Assembly: GCF_005938745.2 (NCBI RefSeq)
Contig: NZ_VCBX02000001.1
Location: forward strand, 6,276,501-6,340,500
From: Rhodococcus sp. KBS0724
GTDB taxonomy: Bacteria > Actinomycetota > Actinomycetes > Mycobacteriales > Mycobacteriaceae
DNA: 64,000 bases
Direction of reading: 5' to 3'
The notes beneath the pieces are model-generated. The model did not search any database. It saw nothing but the letters and a program-made list of their open reading frames with translations, and was not told the DNA's origin. Made by a program: the position numbers and the translations under genes. Position 1 is the stretch's first letter; each line of letters opens with the position of its first letter. Of this stretch, positions 58,822-64,000 are shown piece by piece.

Positions 58822-59844
58822 GTGAACCCCATGTTGAGCCGCCGTGCCATGTTGTCCGTCACGTTCGCCACTGCCGCAGGTTTTGTCCTTGCGGCTTGCG
58901 GTGACAATTCGAATGAAGAGTCCGCCGCCGGCGCCCCGGGTGGGCACGCCGAACCGAACGCCTTCCCGGTCACGATCGATCACAAGTTCGGGTCCACGAC
59001 CATCGAGCAGGCCCCCAGTCGCATCGCCGCTGTCGGTATCGGCGACGCGGATGTCCTGCTCTCCCTCGGTCTGACACCCGTGCTGGTTCCGGTGTGGAAG
59101 GGCTCGACCGATGACGGAATCGGCGTCTGGGCCGACTCGGCCGTTCAGGGCGCCGAGCCGACACCATTGGCCAATGCCACCACCGAGTTCGATATCGAGA
59201 CGATTATCGCTTCGGCTCCGGACTTGATCATCGCGGTCAACAACGCAATCGACGAAGACCTGTACAAGCAGCTCAGCGCAATCGCACCGACAGTGCTGCA
59301 CGCTGCCGATCAGACCGATTGGGTGCTGCCATGGCAGGAAGTGACGACCCGCATCGGCACAGCTGTCGGCCTTCCCGCACAAGCCGAGCAGGAAGTGCAG
59401 GACCTCGAGGATCTGATCGTTCGCACCCGTACGGAGAACCCACAATTCGAAGGCAAGACAGCAGCACTCGTCATTCGGTGGAGTGACGGCAATCTGCGAG
59501 CGTTCAGCCCCGAAGCCGCGCGGGCCCAGTTGCTCACTCAGTTGGGGTTCACAGCGCCTGCCGCACTGAAGGATCGTTTTGCGGGCAAGTTGAACTACGA
59601 GATCTCCGCCGAGAACTACGACCTCCTCGAATGCGATTACCTACTTTTCGACAACTACGAGAAGGCCCGCCCCGAGATGGAGTCGCAGGCTGCGTTCACC
59701 AACCTGAACGTTGTGAAGTCCGGCGGCCTGATCAGCTTGGACCCCATCGTCAGTGATGCGGTGTCCATGCCGAATCCGCTCACCATTCCGTTTGTCCTGG
59801 AGGATTTTGTCGCGAAGATCAATCAGACGATCGCGGCTCGATAA
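58822..59844 (+). CDS. iron-siderophore ABC transporter substrate-binding lipoprotein
   Basis: A 340-residue lipoprotein. SRRAML and a hydrophobic stretch lead to lipobox VLAAC (Cys26), followed by a FepB/FecB-like binding domain (FPVTIDHKFGSTTIEQAPSRIAAVGIGDADVLLSLGLTPVLVP, ETIIASAPDLIIAV, TRIGTAVGLPAQAEQEVQDLE). GTG 58822 has GAGG at a good distance; ATG 58831 is the alternative and TTG 58804 is too early. Preceded by an iron box, so iron-repressed. No ATPase or permease is adjacent. The 3' end overlaps the convergent MFS gene by 26 bp. Confidence 0.9.
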   Translation: MNPMLSRRAMLSVTFATAAGFVLAACGDNSNEESAAGAPGGHAEPNAFPVTIDHKFGSTTIEQAPSRIAAVGIGDADVLLSLGLTPVLVPVWKGSTDDGIGVWADSAVQGAEPTPLANATTEFDIETIIASAPDLIIAVNNAIDEDLYKQLSAIAPTVLHAADQTDWVLPWQEVTTRIGTAVGLPAQAEQEVQDLEDLIVRTRTENPQFEGKTAALVIRWSDGNLRAFSPEAARAQLLTQLGFTAPAALKDRFAGKLNYEISAENYDLLECDYLLFDNYEKARPEMESQAAFTNLNVVKSGGLISLDPIVSDAVSMPNPLTIPFVLEDFVAKINQTIAAR

Positions 59845-61123
59845 CCTTCGTTCGACCTGACCACACCCACAACGCCACAGCCGAGACGGCCACGCAGACC
59901 GACACGATCACCCACGGTGACGCCGGCGCTGCGTGGCCGTTGTCGACGAGGTCGTACACAACACCGACTCCCACGGTTCCCAGCAAAGCAAGCAAGCCAC
60001 CGATCGTGTTGAGCATGCCGAAATGCGCACCGAGGTTACTTTCACGACCGAGGATCGCGATGGTGTCGCGCATCGGCGGCACCATCAGCATCTGGCCCAA
60101 GTGAAGTAGGCCGATCCAGAGCGCCAGCCCCACGATCTGCGTCGACGCAGATGCCTGGGTGCTCACACCGGTCGCCAGCGGCACCAGAAACGAACCGGAA
60201 ATCAACACCAATCCGAAGGTGATTGCCCGGCGATGTCCGATGCGATGAGCCACCGCTACAGTCGGCCCCTGACCCACTATCACCAATACCGCAGCACCCA
60301 CATAGAACCACCCGAGCGCAGACTGCGAACCGACTCCACGCTCGAGTTGTTCAGGAAGCATCAGATACAGCTGGCTGTATGCAACGAGCTGAAAACTGCA
60401 GAGTGTTGCGAAGAGCAGAAAGTTGTTGTTGGTCAGGACGCTTCGCCATACATCGCGCAGCGTGTACGTCGAGACCGGACCCCCGTCTGCATCGCCCGGA
60501 CGGGGGAACCAAACGTAGAACCCCACCCACATGATCGCGAACAGAAGCGCCGCAGCGGACGCCGTCCACGAAAACGGAAACACCAGCAGTGCTGCGCCGA
60601 GCGCCGGCCCGATCACGGTACCCAGTCGACTGCACATCTGTTCCACGGCAAACAGATCGGTACGACGCATGACTCCTGACACCTCGAGTTCGCGGCCGTA
60701 CTCGGCGTTGGCCGACTCCACCGCGGGTGCAAAGAGCGCAGCCGCAAAGCCCACCAGGAGTATTCCGGTGATCACGCCGACCATGCTCTCGGCCAATCCG
60801 AGCATGAGAAAGCCGACTACCCGAACGGCGATGCCCAACAGGATGATCGGACGCTTGCCAAATCGGTCGGCAAGGCTTCCTCCGATGAAGAACATGCCCT
60901 GCTGGCTGAACATGCGCAGCCCGAGTACCAAGCCGACAATCCAGGCCGCAAATCCGAGATCTTCGGAGAGGTGCACCGCAAGAAACGGGACAACCAGATA
61001 GAACCCTATGTTGAACAGCACCATCGAGAGGAGGAGCAGTTTCACAACGGGCGGTAGAACACGAACCTTCGCAAAGGTCTTACTACCCGGGAAACGCGTA
61101 CTGAGCACCACAACCGACAACAC
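59819..61123 (-). CDS. MFS transporter (possible siderophore/drug exporter)
   Basis: A 434-residue major facilitator with 12 segments. The signature between helices 2 and 3 is GGSLADRFGKRPIILLG. It is similar in layout to DHA1/EntS-type exporters. The convergent siderophore-binding gene may hint at iron traffic, but that is only proximity. The start is taken at GTG 61123; there is no clear ribosome-binding site, and downstream GTG codons in the same frame remain possible. It follows proline iminopeptidase by 27 bp on the same strand. Confidence 0.85.
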   Translation of the reverse strand: MLSVVVLSTRFPGSKTFAKVRVLPPVVKLLLLSMVLFNIGFYLVVPFLAVHLSEDLGFAAWIVGLVLGLRMFSQQGMFFIGGSLADRFGKRPIILLGIAVRVVGFLMLGLAESMVGVITGILLVGFAAALFAPAVESANAEYGRELEVSGVMRRTDLFAVEQMCSRLGTVIGPALGAALLVFPFSWTASAAALLFAIMWVGFYVWFPRPGDADGGPVSTYTLRDVWRSVLTNNNFLLFATLCSFQLVAYSQLYLMLPEQLERGVGSQSALGWFYVGAAVLVIVGQGPTVAVAHRIGHRRAITFGLVLISGSFLVPLATGVSTQASASTQIVGLALWIGLLHLGQMLMVPPMRDTIAILGRESNLGAHFGMLNTIGGLLALLGTVGVGVVYDLVDNGHAAPASPWVIVSVCVAVSAVALWVWSGRTKVIEPRSSD

Positions 61124-61150
61124 TATGGCCCGTGCGTGCCCCAGCGGAAA

Positions 61151-62119
61151 TTACGTGCCGTTCAGAGAACCACCAAGTCTGTTCAGCGCTTCCACCATCG
61201 CTCCGTTGAAACCACCCCCACCGTGACCGGCGTCGCCCTGCACTACCAACTCACTACTCGGCCAACTCTTGTGGATGGCCCAGGCAGTATCAAGCGGACC
61301 GGAGACGTCGTAACGACCGTGTACGAGAATCGCGGGAATCTCCGCAAGACGAGTCATTCCGTCCATGATCTGATTCGGCACCAGGAAACAATCGTGGCTC
61401 CAGTAATGTGTCACCAATCGCGTGAACACGCGACGAAACTCCGGGTTCTCGTATCGCACACTGGGCGTCCAGCCTGGCATCAACGACACGTGGACGTCCT
61501 CCCACCGGCACCATTGCACCGCTGCATTCTCCCGCACAACAGGATTCGGATCCGCAAGCAACCGCGCATATGCCGCAGCGATGTTTCCCTCACGCTCATC
61601 CATCGGCACCGGTTCGATGAACTCTTCCCATTCGCGGGGGAAGACTCGGCGCATGCTTCGGGTAATCCACTCGATTTCGGCGTGGGTACCGCCGGTGATC
61701 GCACCCAATGCCATCGCGATCACACGTTCGGGAAACGCCTGCGCGTACACCAACCCCAAACTCACACCCCAGGAAAGGCCGGTGACGATCCACCGATCGA
61801 TACCAAGATGCTCACGCAGTCGCTCGATGTCATCGAGGATGTGCGCGGTGGTGTTCACGGTGAGGTCGACGTCAGGGCCGTCCGCGAGTGGACGACTACG
61901 CCCACAACCACGTTGATCGAACAGCACCGCACGGAACCTCGTCGGATCGAAGTAGCGCCGCGCCCCCAACGTGCATCCCGATCCAGGGCCGCCGTGAAGA
62001 TACACAACCGGAATTCCCGACGGATTTCCGACGCTCTCCCAATACAGAATGTGACCGTCCGAGGCATCGAGCATCCCCGACTCGTACGGATCCACCGGAG
62101 GATACAACCGAGCATTCAT
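61151..62119 (-). CDS. pip: proline iminopeptidase
   Basis: A 322-residue alpha/beta hydrolase with family S33 signatures: LHGGPGSGCT (42-50), FDQRGCGRSRP, nucleophile GLSWGVSLGL (Ser116), acid in HGRYDVSGP, His in GDAGHGGG. It releases N-terminal proline from peptides in the cytoplasm. ATG 62119 is the natural family start (MNARLYPPVDPYESGMLD). First gene of a unit with the MFS transporter. Confidence 0.93.
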   Translation of the reverse strand: MNARLYPPVDPYESGMLDASDGHILYWESVGNPSGIPVVYLHGGPGSGCTLGARRYFDPTRFRAVLFDQRGCGRSRPLADGPDVDLTVNTTAHILDDIERLREHLGIDRWIVTGLSWGVSLGLVYAQAFPERVIAMALGAITGGTHAEIEWITRSMRRVFPREWEEFIEPVPMDEREGNIAAAYARLLADPNPVVRENAAVQWCRWEDVHVSLMPGWTPSVRYENPEFRRVFTRLVTHYWSHDCFLVPNQIMDGMTRLAEIPAILVHGRYDVSGPLDTAWAIHKSWPSSELVVQGDAGHGGGGFNGAMVEALNRLGGSLNGT

Positions 62120-62269
62120 GGACCGATCCTGTCATGCGAACACTCGTTGGCGGACATGGCCTTTCCGAAAATATTGTGGGTCAGCACAACTCGATGACCC
62201 GCCGGGCAGGATGTTTCACCCTCCGATCTGGGGGATATGCAGGAAGTACGGCCGACAGCTGGAGAACTC

Positions 62270-62698
62270 ATGAGAAGAACGATCGCAGCAATCATCGTCG
62301 CAGGAGCCCTCGTGTCCCTTCCTGCCTGCGGAAACAACGACGCGAACACAGACAACGGGACCAGCGTCACCGCCGAATCGACGACGGCATCGTCCACGAA
62401 ATCGACAACAGTTCGCAGCAGCTCCGTCACCTCCACCGCCGACCTGGGAATGATCGACCAGGCAAAACTGGCCGCTTTTGTTGTGGCCTTCCGCACCGCC
62501 TACCCGGATCTCGCTCAGGATCGCGAGGACGAAAGCATCCAGGAAATCGTGTTCACCTCCTGCAACGACATCGCCGCCGGTGTCAGCGAGCAGGATGTCA
62601 CCGAAGAGATCCGGGATCTTGCCGCGAACAACGACACGGAAGCGACGCAGGCCCAAGCCGAACAGATCTACAAATTGGTGACACCAGCCTGTCCGTGA
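62270..62698 (+). CDS. DUF732-like lipoprotein
   Basis: A 142-residue lipoprotein: RRTIAAIIVAGALVSLPAC with the lipid-attachment Cys20, a Thr/Ser-rich linker (25-57), and a small helical C-terminal domain with two further Cys (FTSCNDIAAG and TPACP) that could form a disulfide as in DUF732 proteins. Exported and lipid-anchored; role unknown. GGAG lies 6 nt before ATG 62270. Divergent from proline iminopeptidase. Confidence 0.8.
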   Translation: MRRTIAAIIVAGALVSLPACGNNDANTDNGTSVTAESTTASSTKSTTVRSSSVTSTADLGMIDQAKLAAFVVAFRTAYPDLAQDREDESIQEIVFTSCNDIAAGVSEQDVTEEIRDLAANNDTEATQAQAEQIYKLVTPACP

Positions 62699-62759
62699 GG
62701 TGCATATATCGCCGGTGACCTACCGTGTGTAGGACATCGCGGCGACGGGAGCACACCAC

Positions 62760-63218
62760 ATGCGTGAAGGTTTTCGCTTACCCGGGTATGGCGGTGCAGC
62801 GGTTTTTCTGCGCAGCCACGCCGTTCCGGCTCGGACGCTCGAGACGGAGGCCCCCACACTCGTGTTCGACGTGGGACTACTCAGCCCCGACGAATACAAC
62901 CAGTACCTCAACCGACCTGCCGGCGACGGATTCGTGGAACGACTTTCGGCATTTTTCTTCCACGCTGCGGCCGATTTCCACCCGGAGCGCTCACTGGATA
63001 CGTTCAGCGACGAGACCCTCGGCTTGACGATCGCCGTCCGCTCCAGCACCGATCAGCGAGTCGAACTCGAATTCTCGCTAGCCGAAGACGCAACGGAATC
63101 AGATTCCGAGCGCGATGAAATGGACTTCGAGACAAGCAGAGTCGTCCTGGCCACCTCCGCTCAATCGGTGGGCCGACTCAGCGGTCGGACAAGCTCGCAT
63201 TTCGACGGTGAGGCGTAG
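62760..63218 (+). CDS. hypothetical protein
   Basis: A 152-residue soluble, acidic protein that I do not recognise (REGFRLPGYGGAAVFLRSHAVPARTLETEAPTLVFDVGLLSPDEYNQYL...). There is no signal peptide or membrane segment. The C-terminal third is Ser/Glu-rich. CGGGAG lies upstream of the ATG. It is 2 bp before the next hypothetical gene, so they are co-translated and probably act together. Confidence 0.65.
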   Translation: MREGFRLPGYGGAAVFLRSHAVPARTLETEAPTLVFDVGLLSPDEYNQYLNRPAGDGFVERLSAFFFHAAADFHPERSLDTFSDETLGLTIAVRSSTDQRVELEFSLAEDATESDSERDEMDFETSRVVLATSAQSVGRLSGRTSSHFDGEA

Positions 63219-63220
63219 CA

Positions 63221-63817
63221 ATGGGATTCCTGTTCGAGGTTCTCGATTTCCCCGACGGCAGCCGCATGACCGATCTGTGGAACAACACATGGGCCGACGA
63301 AGCGGTGGGTGACGAGATCGCATCGGGCCACTTCATTCACCTCGGTGACGACCAACACGTCGACGTCGAAACCAACTTCCTGAGTAGTCATCTGCCGTTC
63401 AATGTCAGCGGATTCGGCGGGGTCTTTCCCGACGGCAAGCCCTGGATGTTCATCATGCAGAAAGCACCCGCCGACATTGCTATTCTCCTTCGCGGACAGG
63501 AAGATCCGCACTCGATGCTGCGCGAGGCACTCGACCGAGCGTTGGAGTTCAACCCTGATGCCCTGGTTGCAGAAGAGATGTCCTGGCATCATGCCGATCT
63601 CGTGAACATCTACGAGGACGAAGGTGCCGCGGCCTCGTCTGTCGAAAACTGGTCGGTGGCTGATCTCTTGCGCGGACTCGTGGCTCAATGTTGCGGGGCG
63701 GACCTGACCGACATTGTCTCGGGATTCCCGAGCTGCGCTTTTCCGGACACGGTACACGCGTGCGAGGACGACGTTTTCAGCGACGTCTTTGCCCGGTGGG
63801 TAGCCGGACTGCAGTGA
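63221..63817 (+). CDS. hypothetical protein
   Basis: A 198-residue acidic soluble protein, not recognised (GFLFEVLDFPDGSRMTDLWNNTWADEAVGDEIASGHFIHLGDDQHVDVETNFL...). It has many Asp/Glu/His residues and a CC pair near 160. It follows the preceding unknown gene by 2 bp. No domain can be named. Confidence 0.65.
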   Translation: MGFLFEVLDFPDGSRMTDLWNNTWADEAVGDEIASGHFIHLGDDQHVDVETNFLSSHLPFNVSGFGGVFPDGKPWMFIMQKAPADIAILLRGQEDPHSMLREALDRALEFNPDALVAEEMSWHHADLVNIYEDEGAAASSVENWSVADLLRGLVAQCCGADLTDIVSGFPSCAFPDTVHACEDDVFSDVFARWVAGLQ

Positions 63818-63836
63818 GTCCTACCTTCAAGGAGTC

Positions 63837-64000
63837 CTATTTGAGACCGGACTGCACAAATGCATCACGCACGTAGCGCTGAAGGAACAGGTAGATCAGA
63901 AAGATCGGTAAGCATGCCAGTCCCGATGCAGCCATGATTGCGCCCCAGTTGTTCCCCTCGGCACCGAGGAAACTACGGATTCCGATCTGCAGCACGGAAT
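63837..64000 (-). CDS. carbohydrate ABC transporter permease (C-terminal part)
   Basis: The last 53 residues before a TAG stop at 63837-63839; the rest lies beyond the window. The visible end (VLQIGIRSFLGAEGNNWGAIMAASGLACLPIFLIYLFLQRYVRDAFVQSGLK) is the final EAA-loop helix and tail of MalG/LacG-type sugar ABC permeases (AASGLACLPIFLIYLFLQRY is typical). It forms the membrane channel of a binding-protein-dependent sugar importer. Confidence 0.85.
   Translation of the reverse strand, partial: SVLQIGIRSFLGAEGNNWGAIMAASGLACLPIFLIYLFLQRYVRDAFVQSGLK

Noticed and set aside
61136..62197. 353-residue open frame on the plus strand
   Set aside because: It is antisense to proline iminopeptidase; the composition is His/Arg/Thr-rich and not protein-like.
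1..64000. CRISPR arrays, insertion sequences, tRNA or rRNA genes, phage genes
   Set aside because: No repeat-spacer pattern, transposase motif, cloverleaf with T-arm, or phage structural gene was seen on either strand by eye.

Overview
The window is chromosomal DNA of a high-GC actinomycete, most probably a Rhodococcus of the erythropolis/qingshengii type. The reasons are the GC-rich codon use, a DUF222/13E12-type HNH gene, GAP-family membrane proteins, an FprB-type ferredoxin reductase, a KstR-type box before a lipid-transfer thiolase, and IdeR/DmdR-like iron boxes. No tRNA, rRNA, insertion sequence, prophage or CRISPR array was seen. Species assignment is inference.

Layout. 1-1.4 kb: a CoA-transferase fragment and a small P-loop kinase. 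1.4-6.5 kb (minus): a catabolic operon (APC permease, dimethylformamidase-like protein, cupin, aldehyde dehydrogenase, 44-residue peptide), divergent from a LacI-type regulator with three look-alike operators between them. 7.8-9.5 kb: an exported alpha/beta hydrolase and an ANTAR RNA-binding protein behind a long leader. 9.5-13.8 kb: an amidohydrolase/MHS permease operon divergent from a tandem-domain Lrp regulator. 14.1-18.1 kb: a DUF2252 gene, then a persulfide-detoxification operon (persulfide dioxygenase-rhodanese fusion, small Cys protein, TSUP exporter) behind a CsoR/CstR-type palindrome. 18.1-24.2 kb: dihydroxyacetone kinase, acyl-CoA synthetase, and a TetR/SDR/thiolase operon.

The most notable region is 24.2-31.2 kb, which looks like a complete minimal class III lanthipeptide locus. 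It has a LanKC synthetase and a 35-residue precursor, too short for usual gene calling, that ends in a canonical Ser-x-x-Ser-x-x-x-Cys labionin motif. A convergent two-component system follows, with one response regulator and two paralogous histidine kinases. No dedicated transporter or protease is next to it.

31.3-37.0 kb: an SDR divergent from an AurF-type diiron oxygenase plus FprB-like reductase, then a DUF35/lipid-transfer thiolase pair behind a KstR-type box, suggesting steroid side-chain catabolism. 37.0-48.3 kb: secreted hydrolase, ankyrin lipoprotein, MalT-like LuxR regulator, YihY-like membrane protein, a SulP/GAP/GAP membrane operon, small hypothetical genes, and a SARP regulator. 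48.4-52 kb: fluoroacetate-dehalogenase-like hydrolase, a siderophore-binding lipoprotein with an iron box, and a DUF222 HNH gene behind an SOS-box-like palindrome. 52-58 kb: a small Atu4866-like gene with an SDR, a MmyB-type regulator, a CHAP protein, and a HicB-like/DUF4097/DrrAB-type ABC operon with a perfect palindrome at its start. 58-64 kb: ComB-like phosphatase, a second iron-box siderophore-binding protein with an MFS transporter, proline iminopeptidase, a lipoprotein, two unknown genes, and the end of a sugar ABC permease.

Many starts were moved downstream of the longest open frame because a Shine-Dalgarno sequence or a 4-bp ATGA/GTGA overlap with the preceding gene marks the likely start. 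Function calls rest on motifs recognised by eye; no database search was possible.
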